From assembly GCF_014696065.1 (NCBI RefSeq), contig NZ_JACJPL010000011.1:1-64000 (forward strand): a stretch of 64,000 nucleotides of DNA. The letters are read 5' to 3'. Of the stretch, positions 32,741-43,005 are shown piece after piece (position 1 is the first letter of the stretch; the number at the start of each line of letters is the position of its first letter). Both the position numbers and the translations under genes were made by a program. Below the pieces are notes generated by a model, which did not search any database, had not been told where the DNA came from, and saw only the letters and a list, made by a program, of their open reading frames with translations. The DNA comes from Leptolyngbya sp. FACHB-261. GTDB taxonomy: Bacteria > Cyanobacteriota > Cyanobacteriia > FACHB-261.

Positions 32741-34429
32741 CTATCCTCGCTCCCTTACCAATTTCCAGAGTGGTCGGTCAGGCATATTAAAACCAGGTTT
32801 TAGATCAGTGGCGTGCTCGTAGATAAGCTCTGATCTAAAGCCTTGTGCTGCTTCGAGCCTCTGTCGTAACTCCTCAGAAGGCTTGAAGAGGAATATCTCA
32901 TTGAAGCCAGCAGGAATTTGAGGAGCTTCGTTGGGCTCAAACAGCAATTGAAACTGTACGTCCGGCTTAAGCAAATGGGCAAGAGGCATCATATAGTTTC
33001 CGAGGGTGCCTGCTTTGGCTGTCGCTCGAAAAATTACAAGGGGGCGATCAACCTTGTTAATAATGCGACTGATTGAGTAGGTGTCATAGTTGTGAATTTT
33101 GGTCCACCAGGTCTCTGCTGGAGAACTCACTGCACAAGACAAAACGCCAACCGAGAATAGAACAACCAGGCCGATCTGCCACGACTTCTGCTGCCACCTC
33201 TTGCCAGAACTGAGCTTGATTTGCGTAGCAATGCAGTAGGCAACAGCCAACTCGATGCCTAGCAGGCAAGGAATGAAATACCGAGTCATGCCCGAGCGCT
33301 GTCCCCCTGAAACCAAATCTGGCAGGATTAAAGCTAACGCTGTAACTCCTATTAGGGCCAAAATAAATAACCAGGCTCGTTTGGGCGCTCCGCGGCAGAG
33401 AAAGTAGATTGAATAGCTAACTAAAATTACGATTGGAACAATCAAATAAAGCAGAGGATCACGAAAGTTTAGAAGATAGCGACAATGGCGGCTATCTACA
33501 GGGAAACACCAGCCCCGATCCCAGTCGAAGAAGATACGGCTAAGGCTAAGCATCCAAGATTTAACCATCGCCTCTAGACTGGCTGGTGTATAGGCCCAAG
33601 ATGTCATTCCCTTGATGCTAGAGCGGTTGGAGAAAGCCACCAAAACCCAGGGAAGAAATGCTAAGGCTCCCACCAATGATGCAAGAATATAAGCGGTCAC
33701 CGTTTTAGTTAAACGAAAACCTTCTAGAGCCAATACATAGATCCCGTGGCTCAAGCTAACCAGTACTGAAAAGAGAAACGAATAAAGCCCTAAGGCCATC
33801 GCTATTGCATACATTCCCCAGCTGAGTTTAGTTTGAAGTCGTATTGCTCGTAGTAAGGCAACACTAGACAGTAAAGTTGTGACTGTCCACAAACTGTAGG
33901 GGCGAGCTTCCTGAGCGTATAGTACATGGAAAGGCGAAATGGCTAACAGGCCCACAGCTACCCATGCCACTGCTGGGGAGTCAAACAATTCTCGACACAG
34001 CCAATAAATGCAGGGAAAAGCCAGTAAGCTAATCAGCGCTGACAGGCTTCTGGTTGCCGTTACGGAATTGCCAAACCACTGTGTCCACAGCCGAATCAGC
34101 ACGAAATAAAGTGGTGTATGCTGAGGTTCTTCAATTGCTAGTCCTCTCAGCGTATCAACCATTCCTTTTTCAGGATTAAGACGTTGATACTTCAATAAAT
34201 CTTCGGTGCTAACCTCGCGCTTGTCGCGTAATTCTTGGATAACTTCTGGTTCCGTATAACCAGCAATTCTTAAGGAGGTAAAGTTCTCGTCAATCCAGTA
34301 AACTTTCCGATCGAGATGCACAAATCGGAAGAAGATACCCAAGATTAACAAGATAATGACTAGCAGTTGCAGTTGCTTTGATACAGGTTTCGATACAGGC
34401 TGCCTACTCTTGGTCGATAGATCTAGCAT
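32741..34429 (-). CDS. GT39/PMT-type membrane glycosyltransferase
   Basis: A 562-residue polytopic enzyme of the GT-C fold (PMT/ArnT-like), which transfers a sugar from a polyprenyl-phosphate donor outside the membrane. After TM1 (LLVIILLILGIFF) comes the catalytic acidic motif YWIDENFT (Asp-Glu), a loop with HTPLYFVLIRLW, then some eleven TM helices to about residue 440. A periplasmic C-terminal domain of about 120 residues follows. RPYSLWTV and HVLYAQEARPY are typical of this family. The ATG at 34429 is preferred to a GTG three codons upstream. It is convergent with the PP-loop gene. The acceptor is unknown. Confidence 0.83.
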   Translation of the reverse strand: MLDLSTKSRQPVSKPVSKQLQLLVIILLILGIFFRFVHLDRKVYWIDENFTSLRIAGYTEPEVIQELRDKREVSTEDLLKYQRLNPEKGMVDTLRGLAIEEPQHTPLYFVLIRLWTQWFGNSVTATRSLSALISLLAFPCIYWLCRELFDSPAVAWVAVGLLAISPFHVLYAQEARPYSLWTVTTLLSSVALLRAIRLQTKLSWGMYAIAMALGLYSFLFSVLVSLSHGIYVLALEGFRLTKTVTAYILASLVGALAFLPWVLVAFSNRSSIKGMTSWAYTPASLEAMVKSWMLSLSRIFFDWDRGWCFPVDSRHCRYLLNFRDPLLYLIVPIVILVSYSIYFLCRGAPKRAWLFILALIGVTALALILPDLVSGGQRSGMTRYFIPCLLGIELAVAYCIATQIKLSSGKRWQQKSWQIGLVVLFSVGVLSCAVSSPAETWWTKIHNYDTYSISRIINKVDRPLVIFRATAKAGTLGNYMMPLAHLLKPDVQFQLLFEPNEAPQIPAGFNEIFLFKPSEELRQRLEAAQGFRSELIYEHATDLKPGFNMPDRPLWKLVRERG

Positions 34430-34534
34430 GACTATCACTGGCTATACGGTATCGAGCATCCTTCGGATACCCATCATTACTACCAGAAACCTTCTGGAAT
34501 GACTGCTAGATCACAAAACGAAATATGAGCGCAG

Positions 34535-34560
34535 CAAAAAGCCCCCAGGTGGGGGCTTCG
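34535..34560 (-). terminator. Rho-independent terminator of transketolase
   Basis: AGCCCCC at 34540-34546 and GGGGGCT at 34551-34557 form a 7-bp GC stem with an AGGT loop. On the reverse strand it is followed by a run of U (A-run at 34536-34540). It lies about 25 bases past the transketolase stop codon, the expected place. Confidence 0.9.
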
Positions 34561-34582
34561 AATTTTGCCTTGAGACTAGAAC

Positions 34583-36577
34583 CTAGCCAAGCACTTTCTT
34601 AGCAGTGGCAACCACGTTATCAACGGTGAAGCCGAACTTCTCCATGCAGATAGAGCCGGGAGCCGAAGCGCCGAAGGTGTCGATGCTGACGTTTGCCCCT
34701 TCATCACCTGTGTACTTGGCCCAACCGAAGCTAGAGGCCGCTTCCACCGAAACCCGCTTCTTGACGTTGGGAGGTAGCACCGAGTCACGGTACTCCTTGG
34801 GTTGATCTTCAAACAGTTCCCATGAGGGCAGTGAAACCACACGGACTTTCTTGCCTTCGCCCTTGAGTGCTTCGGCAGCCTTAACGGTGATCTCCAGCTC
34901 AGAGCCAGTCGCGATCAGAATCAGCTCGGGATTGGCCTCGTCCACCACGATGTAGCCACCCTTGAGGGTGTTTTCCACCGAGGTTCCTGCAATGTTGGCT
35001 ACCTTTTGACGGGTGAGAGCCAAGAGAGTCGGGCGCTTAGGATTGGTCAGAGCCACGTGGTAGGCTCCGACGACTTCATTAGCGTCGGCAGGACGAAGCA
35101 CTACCAGGTTCGGAATCGCCCGCAGTGAAGCGATGTGCTCGATCGGTTGGTGCGTCGGACCATCTTCACCCTGACCAATCGAGTCATGGGTCATGATGTA
35201 GAGCACGCGGACCTGAGACAGAGCCGACAGGCGGATTGCCGCCCGCATGTAATCGCTGAACACCAGGAAGGTAGCACCGTAAGGAATCGTGCCGCCATGC
35301 AGCGCCATGCCATTGAGCACCGCGCCCATACCGTGCTCGCGCACACCGTAGCGGAAGTTGCGACCGTCGTAGCTGCCAGGCTGGAAGTCCTCAATGCCCT
35401 TGAGGTAGGTCATGTTGGAGTGGGCCAAGTCTGCCGAGCCGCCTAACAGTTCAGGCACCGCGGGAGCCAAAGCGTTGAGGCAGAAGCCAGAGAGGTTACG
35501 CGTAGCATCCGCCTTCTCAGTCACCGGCTTGAGGGCTTCTTCCCAACCTGAGGGCAGCTCACCTGCTAGAACGCGCTTGTACTCAGCAGCTAGTTCTGGA
35601 TATTCAGCCGCATAAGCGTCAAACCGCTTTTGCCACTCAGCTTCTGCATTGGCGCCACGCTCGACTGCTTTGCCGAAGTAGTTCTTGACATCTTCAGGCA
35701 CATAAAAAGTGGGCTCTTCGGGCCAGCCCAGATTTTGCTTGGCAGCGGGCACTTCGGTCTTGCCCAGAGGCGAACCGTGGATCCCAGACGTACCAGCTTT
35801 GTTAGGGGCACCGTAACCAATCGTGGTCGTAACAATGACCAACGAGGGCTTATCAGTGATCGACTTGGCTTCGTCGATTGCCTTCTGGATGCCCGCTAGA
35901 TCTTCGTTGCCATCTGCAACCCGACTCACATGCCAACCGTAGGCTTCGTAGCGCTTGCCTACATCTTCGGTGAAGGCCAGATCGGTGCTGCCATCGATTG
36001 AAATATGGTTGTCGTCGTAGAGCATGATCAGCTTGCCGAGCTTTAAGTGCCCAGCCAGCGAAGCTGCTTCCGACGCCACACCTTCCATGTTGCAGCCATC
36101 GCCCAGGATGACATAGGTGTAGTGATCGACAATGCTATGGCCAGGCTTGTTGAAGCGGGCCGCGAGATGAGCTTCCGCAATGGCAAGGCCCACGCCATTG
36201 CCCACACCTTGGCCCAAGGGACCTGTGGTGACTTCGACCCCAAGCGTTTCAAAGTTTTCTGGGTGACCGGGTGTCTTGGACTTCCACTGCCGGAATTGCT
36301 TGAGGTCGTCCAGGCTTAGGTCGTAGCCTGCCAAGTGCAGCAGCGCATACTGAAGCATCGAACCGTGGCCTGCCGATAAGACAAAGCGGTCGCGGTCAGA
36401 CCATTTTGGATTGTGAGGGTTGAACTTTAGGAACTTATCCCAGAGGACAAAGGCCATGGGTGCAGCACCCATCGGCAATCCCGGGTGACCGGAGTTTGCT
36501 TTCTCTACTGCATCGACAGCTAAGAACCGAATGGTATTGATGCAAAGCTGTTCAAGGGATTGGGTTGCTACAGCCAT
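34583..36577 (-). CDS. tkt: Transketolase
   Basis: A 664-residue thiamine-diphosphate enzyme that moves two-carbon ketol units in the Calvin cycle and the pentose phosphate pathway. It shows the transketolase N-terminus [13 protein letters not shown], the cofactor-contacting [12 protein letters not shown], the TPP motif [13 protein letters not shown] ending near [11 protein letters not shown], and the second-domain signature [15 protein letters not shown]. It finishes with [14 protein letters not shown] in the C-terminal domain. Full length, no insertions. It is monocistronic with its own terminator and diverges from NAD kinase. Composition is GC-rich, typical of the core genome. Confidence 0.98.
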   Translation of the reverse strand: MAVATQSLEQLCINTIRFLAVDAVEKANSGHPGLPMGAAPMAFVLWDKFLKFNPHNPKWSDRDRFVLSAGHGSMLQYALLHLAGYDLSLDDLKQFRQWKSKTPGHPENFETLGVEVTTGPLGQGVGNGVGLAIAEAHLAARFNKPGHSIVDHYTYVILGDGCNMEGVASEAASLAGHLKLGKLIMLYDDNHISIDGSTDLAFTEDVGKRYEAYGWHVSRVADGNEDLAGIQKAIDEAKSITDKPSLVIVTTTIGYGAPNKAGTSGIHGSPLGKTEVPAAKQNLGWPEEPTFYVPEDVKNYFGKAVERGANAEAEWQKRFDAYAAEYPELAAEYKRVLAGELPSGWEEALKPVTEKADATRNLSGFCLNALAPAVPELLGGSADLAHSNMTYLKGIEDFQPGSYDGRNFRYGVREHGMGAVLNGMALHGGTIPYGATFLVFSDYMRAAIRLSALSQVRVLYIMTHDSIGQGEDGPTHQPIEHIASLRAIPNLVVLRPADANEVVGAYHVALTNPKRPTLLALTRQKVANIAGTSVENTLKGGYIVVDEANPELILIATGSELEITVKAAEALKGEGKKVRVVSLPSWELFEDQPKEYRDSVLPPNVKKRVSVEAASSFGWAKYTGDEGANVSIDTFGASAPGSICMEKFGFTVDNVVATAKKVLG

Positions 36578-36822
36578 AGTTCCTTAGGGTTATTCGGGTG
36601 AGCGAGCTTTATCCGTTGCGGAGAGGTCAGGATCTGGGGCCGCAAGGCACGCATTTTCAGTGTAGTACCGAGCGTTACCCCCGAGTCGGTGCTCATCAAG
36701 ATTTTTGACTAGGCAGTTTCTTCGCTACTCAGTTTGGGCTTCCTATCGCTTCTGCCCGCTCGGACCTTAATCAATGTTATGTTTCTCAATACCCTGATCT
36801 TCCCTCCTATAGGGTTTGCAAT

Positions 36823-37740
36823 GTGCCGAAGGCAGGCATCATCTACAACGACTCCAAGCCGAGCGCCGAGCGCGCCACGCAGGAGCTAATCACCTGGCTC
36901 TCAGATTTGGGCTGGGAGGTTCGGACGACCACTGGGTGGGGTGGCATCTTGGGCTACGCTCGACCGGAGAGCCCAGTTTGCCACACGCCGATCGAAAGCC
37001 TTGTGCCCCCAGGCTTCGATGACGGCTTAGCCTTCGCGATCGCGCTAGGTGGCGACGGTACTGTGCTGTCCGCCTTCCGCCAGGTCGCTCCCTGCAAGCT
37101 GCCGGTGCTGGCGATCAACACTGGCCACATGGGTTTCTTGACCGAAACCTATCTACCGCACTTGCAGGAGGCGATCAAAGAAGTCCTCGAAAACCGTTAC
37201 ATCGTCGAGCAACGCACGATGATGTCAGTGCGTCTGTACCGCGATGACACACTGCTCTGGGAGGCACTGTCGCTCAATGAGATGGTGCTGCACCGGGAGC
37301 CGTTGACCAGTATGTGCCACTTTGAGGTGGCAATTGGCTCCCATGCCCCGGTTGATATTGCTGCTGATGGCGTCATTATCTCGACACCCACCGGCTCTAC
37401 GGCCTATGCACTCTCGGCAGGGGGGCCTGTGATCACTCCGGGTATTCCGGTCATGCAGTTAGTGCCCATCTGTCCACACTCGCTGGCCTCGCGTTCGTTG
37501 GTCTTTGCCAATACCGAGACGGTGAAGATTTACCCGGCTAACCGACATCGGCTAGTTATGGTAGTTGATGGTAACGGTGGCTGTTATGTGCTGCCGAATG
37601 ACCGGATTGAGATTGCGCAGTCTCCTTATCCTGCCTGCTTTATCCGACTCCAAAAACCTGAGTTCTTCCGAGTACTTCGCGAGAAATTGGGCTGGGGTTT
37701 GCCCCACATCTCGAAGCCGACCTCGGTAGAACTGCCCTGA
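36823..37740 (+). CDS. nadK: NAD(+) kinase
   Basis: A 305-residue kinase that makes NADP from NAD and ATP in the cytoplasm. Signature blocks are [12 protein letters not shown] (GGDGT at about 76-80), [10 protein letters not shown], the NE/D-containing [10 protein letters not shown], and [15 protein letters not shown]. The start is GTG at 36823, giving [13 protein letters not shown]; an overlapping ATG two bases upstream is in another frame. The intergenic space of about 245 bases to transketolase holds the divergent promoters. Cyanobacteria usually have two NAD kinases, and this looks like the longer type. Confidence 0.96.
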   Translation: MPKAGIIYNDSKPSAERATQELITWLSDLGWEVRTTTGWGGILGYARPESPVCHTPIESLVPPGFDDGLAFAIALGGDGTVLSAFRQVAPCKLPVLAINTGHMGFLTETYLPHLQEAIKEVLENRYIVEQRTMMSVRLYRDDTLLWEALSLNEMVLHREPLTSMCHFEVAIGSHAPVDIAADGVIISTPTGSTAYALSAGGPVITPGIPVMQLVPICPHSLASRSLVFANTETVKIYPANRHRLVMVVDGNGGCYVLPNDRIEIAQSPYPACFIRLQKPEFFRVLREKLGWGLPHISKPTSVELP

Positions 37741-37750
37741 GGCTGCCTCC

Positions 37751-37810
37751 ACTGGCTCATAGATTGGTTCGCAGACTGGCCCGTGGACTGGCTCACAGAC
37801 TGGTCCACAG
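37751..37810. repeat. 12-bp minisatellite, five units
   Basis: Five successive degenerate units of the pattern ACTGGYYCRYAG (starting at 37751, 37763, 37775, 37787 and 37799) lie just past the NAD kinase stop codon. The unit length is a multiple of three, so it reads open in several frames (for example CEPV and SQS repeats on the reverse strand), which explains the spurious frames there. Confidence 0.75.
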
Positions 37811-37940
37811 GGCACTGCTGTAACAAAGACAACAGGGTTGCACCGAATATCTCTTGCCAGTTTTGCCGGATCTGGATGGGCGGATGCTGTGGATCAGCAT
37901 AGAACTTTCCCCTGAGCTGGGGTTTAGGAGAACTTAATCT

Positions 37941-38804
37941 ATGCACCGCTGGATGGTCCGGCTGGGCTTCCCCTTGGCGATTCTAGTGGGTCTGGAACTC
38001 TCCGTCGGCGCCGTGCCTCAGGCCGCTTCGCCTGCTGCTGACTTGGTAGATCAGGCTGTGGTCCAACTGCAACAGGGGCAACCCGTTCAGGCTGAGGCAC
38101 TGCTCAATCAGGCGATTCGTCAACTGGGGCAGCAGGGGGACCCTCAGCTAGAGGCAGCGGCACAATTTCTTCTAGGACGGACTTACCTGGAGATGGAGCG
38201 CTATCAAGAAGCGCTCACCGTTCACCAGCAGGCGTTAAACCTTGCCGCCAATCTGAACAACCCCCTGCTACGCGGTGCCATCCTTACCAGTACTGCGCAG
38301 ACTTATGCCCTGTTAGGACAGTATGCTCAAGCGATCAATACATATCAGCAAGCGCTTCAGCTCGCCCGCCAGTTAAAAGACCGGGCCTGGGAAGGAACGC
38401 TGCTAAACAACCTGGGCTTCATCTACAAAGAAACTAATCAGCTCAATGAAGCCTTGCGCTATTTTCAGCAAGGTCTGGCGATTGGGCGGGCCTTGGGCGA
38501 TCTCGATCAGGTCGGCACCTGCCTCAATTGCATTGGCCTTGCCTACATGGGTCTGGGAAATTACACCGAAGCCCTGGATTATTACCAGCAGGCCCTAGCA
38601 CAGGCGCGCAGCCGCAATAATTTGACTGACCAGGTTGGCATCTTGTCTAACATTGGTGCAACTCAACGCGCTTTGAACAACCTGCCCGCAGCTCTGACTG
38701 CCTTTGCCCAGGCGTTGCGTTTGGCTGAGCAGCTTGGCGACTCGGAACAGGCACAAGTTCTGCGCAATGAAATCATTTTGCTGCGGAGGGATCTCCCTGG
38801 GTGA
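37941..38804 (+). CDS. Exported TPR-repeat protein
   Basis: A 287-residue protein with a signal peptide (hydrophobic core at residues 9-24, cleavage near AVPQAASPA). About six tetratricopeptide repeats of roughly 40 residues follow, for example YQEALTVHQQALNLAANL, YAQAINTYQQALQLARQL, LNEALRYFQQGLAIGRAL and YTEALDYYQQALAQARSR. TPR arrays bind peptide partners. There is no catalytic domain. A TAGGAGA sequence lies upstream of the ATG. The next gene, a protease with signal peptide, is on the same strand about 80 bases away, so the two may work together in the periplasm. Confidence 0.85.
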   Translation: MHRWMVRLGFPLAILVGLELSVGAVPQAASPAADLVDQAVVQLQQGQPVQAEALLNQAIRQLGQQGDPQLEAAAQFLLGRTYLEMERYQEALTVHQQALNLAANLNNPLLRGAILTSTAQTYALLGQYAQAINTYQQALQLARQLKDRAWEGTLLNNLGFIYKETNQLNEALRYFQQGLAIGRALGDLDQVGTCLNCIGLAYMGLGNYTEALDYYQQALAQARSRNNLTDQVGILSNIGATQRALNNLPAALTAFAQALRLAEQLGDSEQAQVLRNEIILLRRDLPG

Positions 38805-38887
38805 GCTGTCTTTGTGCTGTGCGCTACTTCTGCACCAGGGGAATTCTGAATAGATTCTGACAACCTTGAAAGCTTGGCGACTCCCCT

Positions 38888-40168
38888 ATGCCTGATGAGA
38901 ACAAACTGAAGATTTGGAGTGTGTTGGTTGCCTTAGTGTTCCTACTGCTGGCTCCGCTGGCTGCCTATGGGGAGACGTTTAGTTCGACTGCGATTGCGGT
39001 TCGTGCTCCCAGTACCAAAATCAGCGTTACGCGGATTCGCTCTGGGCTATTACCTGGAATAGTGGTCGGGGGCCACTATCAGGGGTTATTTCGAGGCTTA
39101 AATGAGCGCTACACCGCTGCCGGACGCCTGGACGAGTCGTTGGAAGCCGCGTTCCGGCGTGAGCTAGAAGATGAGTTGGTTCAAGCCGGTTATGCTGTGG
39201 CCGGCGCCCACGGTCATTCTGTGTTTGCCGACCAAGTTTCAACCGATGATATCCCGGCCCGTTTTCTATTAGGTGGCACGATCACTGACGTTCAGTTCAA
39301 CTCGTATAGCTCCTGGTTTGCTAGCAATACGGAAGACCAGAGAACCATTCGTTGGGAAGTGCTCGACCGTGAAACCAATCGAGTAATTGCCAATCGAGAA
39401 ACAGTCGGTAAAGCTAAGGTTTCTGGCGTTGATAATCCGGCCGCTACCTACGAAGCAGTTCGCAATAGTTTCAAAGCTTTCTTAGCGGAGGCAGCCCTAG
39501 AAACAGCTCTGAAACAAGCGTCAGAACAGTGGCAAACAGTGAGTTCAGAAGTGAACGTTGCCTACAATATTAGGCCTTCTACCTGTGCTGATACAGCACT
39601 GACTATTGAGCAAATTGCGGGCCGTTCAATTCCATCGATTGTGGGAATTCGCACCCCAGAGGTCAGAGGCAGCGGCTTTTTTATTGATTCCTCCGGCTTA
39701 CTGCTCACCAATCACCATGTGGTTGGTTCATCCTTTTCAGTTCAGGTCGATCTTTACGACGGCTCTACGCAAAGTGCCCAAGTGGTTGCAGTCGATCCGC
39801 GCACCGATGTTGCTTTGCTCAAGCTAAAGGGTGAGGCCAGCAATCTTAGAAGCTTGCCTATCTGCACTGAAACGTCAGTCAAGGTGGGAGAAGATGTGGT
39901 TGCCATTGGCCATCCTCTCGCGTTTTCTAATACGGTGACCCGAGGTATCGTCAGTGGCATTCGCACCCTTGAGCAGCGCGATTTGATTCAAACCGATGTT
40001 GCGATTAATCCCGGCAATAGTGGCGGTCCTTTGCTCAATAAACAAGGTGCTGTGATTGGTATTGTCACGGAAAAAGTCGCAGGTCGTGGTGTTGAGGGTC
40101 TGGGTTTTGCCTTGCCGATTGCAGAATCGCTTCAGAAACTTAGCGTCAGCATTCAGAAAACGAGCTGA
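38888..40168 (+). CDS. Trypsin-like serine protease with an N-terminal accessory domain
   Basis: A 426-residue exported protease. A signal anchor (residues 10-29) is followed by a 200-residue domain at about 35-215 (SSTAIAVRAPSTKISV, LEDELVQAGYAVAG, FLLGGTITDVQFN, IRWEVLDRETNRVIA), which looks like the CsgG/FlgO-type fold of envelope lipoproteins. From about 240 comes a HtrA-like trypsin domain: GSGFFIDSSGLLLTNHHVV (His near 276), PRTDVALLKL (Asp near 306) and NPGNSGGPLL (Ser near 377). There is no PDZ domain, unlike HtrA/Deg. The combination is unusual; the first domain may target or multimerise the protease. It is probably periplasmic. Confidence 0.85.
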   Translation: MPDENKLKIWSVLVALVFLLLAPLAAYGETFSSTAIAVRAPSTKISVTRIRSGLLPGIVVGGHYQGLFRGLNERYTAAGRLDESLEAAFRRELEDELVQAGYAVAGAHGHSVFADQVSTDDIPARFLLGGTITDVQFNSYSSWFASNTEDQRTIRWEVLDRETNRVIANRETVGKAKVSGVDNPAATYEAVRNSFKAFLAEAALETALKQASEQWQTVSSEVNVAYNIRPSTCADTALTIEQIAGRSIPSIVGIRTPEVRGSGFFIDSSGLLLTNHHVVGSSFSVQVDLYDGSTQSAQVVAVDPRTDVALLKLKGEASNLRSLPICTETSVKVGEDVVAIGHPLAFSNTVTRGIVSGIRTLEQRDLIQTDVAINPGNSGGPLLNKQGAVIGIVTEKVAGRGVEGLGFALPIAESLQKLSVSIQKTS

Positions 40169-40285
40169 GCGAGACCTAGGCTGGTGAATATTAGCAAACC
40201 GGCCTAATTCGCGCTTTAGGTTGATGCTTTGCAGGAATACGACCTCCTACACTGCCTTTCATCAGAAGGGAAGCCAGGAGGCAGT

Positions 40286-40768
40286 GTGATTGACCGATGG
40301 GTGATTGGCGGTATAACCGCAGCGATTCTGATTGGTGGTGGTGGCGTGAGTTCCCTGCTAATCCCCAAAGATCACTTCCGCTGGTTTATGCAGCTGCGCC
40401 GCCCACGCTGGCTAGTTTTTGAGCCTTTGATTCCCTTTATTTGGACCCTGATTTTTGTCTGCGGCGCGATCTCCGCCATGCTCGTTTGGGAGCAGGATCG
40501 GAACTTAACCGAGAAAATGCTGCTCATGGCGCTTTACTTCCTGGTCGCGGCCCTGACGATTAGCTTCAACCCAGTTGTGGTTGGCCTCAAAAGTCTGCAG
40601 GGCGGTTTAATCGTCGGCGGAGCCGCGACCGTGCTGGTTTGGTTGCTGACCCTGCTGGTCTGGCGGATTTCGGGAGTAGCGGCTTTACTCCTGGTGCCCT
40701 ATGTGATTTGGGGACCGATCGGCACCTATGTCACTGGGGAATTGCAAAAGCTGAATCCACGGGATTGA
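40286..40768 (+). CDS. TspO/MBR family protein
   Basis: A 160-residue membrane protein of the TspO/benzodiazepine-receptor type, which binds tetrapyrroles and affects their export or degradation. Five TM helices are visible. LRRPRW after TM1 and the WTLIF and FNPVVVG blocks fit, though the family W/N-rich motifs are partly degenerate. The GTG at 40286 is chosen because AGGAGG lies just upstream; the open frame from a TTG further upstream adds 19 polar residues. It is convergent with the AEC permease gene. Confidence 0.7.
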   Translation: MIDRWVIGGITAAILIGGGGVSSLLIPKDHFRWFMQLRRPRWLVFEPLIPFIWTLIFVCGAISAMLVWEQDRNLTEKMLLMALYFLVAALTISFNPVVVGLKSLQGGLIVGGAATVLVWLLTLLVWRISGVAALLLVPYVIWGPIGTYVTGELQKLNPRD

Positions 40769-40829
40769 CTTAAGCCAACTTATAAACTGGCTTATAAGAA
40801 ATCCTTGACTGAGTTAGGATGAGCGAAAT

Positions 40830-41849
40830 TTAGCGAAATAGGCTTAACCAGACGGGAATCATCACTAAAACACCAGCAGTGCTCAGGGCAATGCTACCCG
40901 CCGTTAGCTCCCGGTCCAGGTTGTATTCTTCAGCCAAAATCAAGCTAGCAAAAGCGGTTGGCATCCCCGACATCAGGACTAGCGCTAGACAAACTTCCAT
41001 CGGCAACCCCCAAACTCGTAGAGCTAAACCGGTCAGTCCTGGTAGCACAACCACCTTAAACATTGCTGGCAAGAGGGCGATGCGCAAGCCTTTGAGTCCA
41101 GGTAGTTGGCTCAAGCGCATGCCAGTCAGCAAAAAAGCAGCGGGGATGATCAGCCCGACCGAGGCATGCAGACCAGACTCAATGATTTCAGGAAAAATCC
41201 AGGTGCGGCTAAGCCAGCCAAATGTAAACGCCCACAGCGAAGGGACAGTCAGCACATCCCGTAGTTGCCACCACCAATGACCACCGGTCCGAGGCCGACC
41301 AAAGTAGCTGGAGATAAACACGCCCATACCATAGCTGCCGATGACGTTGTGAGTCACGCTATAGAGCACCAGCCAGCCTAAATAAGGGTCAGCAACCAGC
41401 GAAGGCGCGATGCCCAAGCCAACAAAGCCGGTATTGCCCAGAATTGAAGATAGGACTAAGCTGCCCCGCCTTGCAGCTGCACTCGGTTCAGTTTGAGGGG
41501 AGTCTAGCTGGAGCGGGTTTAGGCTCAAGGTCAGGTCTTGATGCTCCAACCGATTTGGAGTTGGGGGAGATAACCATTTGGGGGCCAGACGGCCAACCAT
41601 CTGTAAGCCCAGTAACACCAAGCCCAAACCCAGCAACAGCACTCCAACCGTAATTAATGGTGGTAACCAGATGCTGCCTGAGAAGTCGGTCTGACGGGCC
41701 AACGCTAAGATTTGCAGAGGTACGCCCACCCAATACAGGCCACGGCCTAGCAGGCGAGGAAGTTGAGCTGGCAGCAGGCGAAGCAGCAAAAGCCCTAGCC
41801 CCATCCACAGGAGCAGGGGCGCATAGGCATTGAGTAGTGTTTCAGCCAA
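40830..41849 (-). CDS. AEC family permease (auxin efflux carrier-like)
   Basis: A 339-residue membrane transporter with about ten TM helices in two bundles joined by a polar loop (residues 90-130). Typical blocks are SILGNTGFVGLGIAPSLV in the first half and LVLMSGMPTAFASLILAEEYN in the second, where the kinked TM helices of each repeat carry Gly/Pro. Bacterial AEC proteins export or import small organic acids and other metabolites. The substrate is unknown. The frame starts at the ATG MAETLLNAY. Confidence 0.87.
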   Translation of the reverse strand: MAETLLNAYAPLLLWMGLGLLLLRLLPAQLPRLLGRGLYWVGVPLQILALARQTDFSGSIWLPPLITVGVLLLGLGLVLLGLQMVGRLAPKWLSPPTPNRLEHQDLTLSLNPLQLDSPQTEPSAAARRGSLVLSSILGNTGFVGLGIAPSLVADPYLGWLVLYSVTHNVIGSYGMGVFISSYFGRPRTGGHWWWQLRDVLTVPSLWAFTFGWLSRTWIFPEIIESGLHASVGLIIPAAFLLTGMRLSQLPGLKGLRIALLPAMFKVVVLPGLTGLALRVWGLPMEVCLALVLMSGMPTAFASLILAEEYNLDRELTAGSIALSTAGVLVMIPVWLSLFR

Positions 41850-41928
41850 GGGTGGGACGGCAGTAGAGCCAACCCCACCAATCTACCTGGATTTAGCGGG
41901 AAATTAAGACAGGGGCTAAGCGCTGATG

Positions 41929-43005
41929 TCAGCTCTGCGTAACGGGTGGGCTGCTCAGCTTGCCATTCCGCTCTGCCCGTTCAGCGATCACCTGACGATA
42001 GGCCGCCTCGTAGCCATCTACCATGCTGCGAACACAGAAGCGAGACAAGACATGCTCTCTACAAGTGCTTCGGCTTAGGCGGCTGGTCGGCTCAATCAGG
42101 TCCACCATTTCCTGCGGGTCGTTCACCAAGAAGCCTGTTTTGCCATGAGCAATAACCTCTGGAGCGGAACCCATACGCATTGCCAATACGGGTGTGCCGC
42201 AGGCCATTGATTCCACCATGACTAGGCCGAATGGTTCGCGCCAGGTAATCGTGAATAGGGTTGCCAAAGCACCGCCCAGCAACTCGGCTTTTTCTTGATG
42301 CGTGACTTCACCCAAATAAGTAATTTGCTTGCCGTCAATTAAGGGGTGAATGACATCGTGATAGTAATCGCGATCGACTGCATCCACCTTGCCTGCCATT
42401 AGTAAGGGTAAGCCTGCTTCTCTAGCTACCTGAATGGCTAGGTGAGGACCTTTCTCAGGCGAAATGCGTCCAACAAAAGCTAGGTAAGGTGGGTTTTGGG
42501 GCGCAGCTCGGAATGGATAAGCATCAGGATCAATGCCGTTATAAACCGTACTAATGTAGTTCAGACCTAGGCGTGGCTCTCGCTGTGCCTCGCTAATAGT
42601 CAGAAAAGCTTGGTGTGAGAATTGCTTGAATAAGCGTTCGCCATCGGGTGTAAAAACACCGTGCAAAGTATGCACAGTAGGCGTGTTTACAAACTCCGCG
42701 AGCTGCATTGCGGCATAGCCAACATGGCTGTGAATCACATCGAATTCACTCGCTTGTCCATAGGCCCGCGACAACTGCATCATCTCGTAAACGCTGTATT
42801 CCTTTACTTCAGGATCCAAGCGTAAGGCGCGGGGATGGACCGAACAAAGTTGGGCACGGGTGGCTGAATCCCCCGAGGCGAAGAGGGTAACTTCATGGCC
42901 ACGACGCACTAGTTCATCAGTTAGCAGGCCTACCACAAGCTCGACACCTCCATAACCTGGGGGAGGGACACGCTCCCATAGAGGCGCAATCTGGGCAATC
43001 CGCAT
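41929..43005 (-). CDS. GT4 family glycosyltransferase
   Basis: A 358-residue cytoplasmic GT-B glycosyltransferase. The N-terminal acceptor half shows IAPLWERVPPPGYGGVELVV and HEVTLFASGDS. The C-terminal donor half shows VGRISPEKGPHLAI and EPFGLVMVESMACGTPVLA, where the two glutamates form the ExxxxxxxE motif of the family. It is of the sort that makes glycolipids or extracellular polysaccharide. AAAGGAGA precedes the ATG. It is monocistronic. Confidence 0.92.
   Translation of the reverse strand: MRIAQIAPLWERVPPPGYGGVELVVGLLTDELVRRGHEVTLFASGDSATRAQLCSVHPRALRLDPEVKEYSVYEMMQLSRAYGQASEFDVIHSHVGYAAMQLAEFVNTPTVHTLHGVFTPDGERLFKQFSHQAFLTISEAQREPRLGLNYISTVYNGIDPDAYPFRAAPQNPPYLAFVGRISPEKGPHLAIQVAREAGLPLLMAGKVDAVDRDYYHDVIHPLIDGKQITYLGEVTHQEKAELLGGALATLFTITWREPFGLVMVESMACGTPVLAMRMGSAPEVIAHGKTGFLVNDPQEMVDLIEPTSRLSRSTCREHVLSRFCVRSMVDGYEAAYRQVIAERAERNGKLSSPPVTQS

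Noticed and set aside
37552-37946. Overlapping reverse frames with CEPV and SQS repeats after NAD kinase
   Set aside because: They are created by the 12-bp minisatellite and the antisense of nadK.
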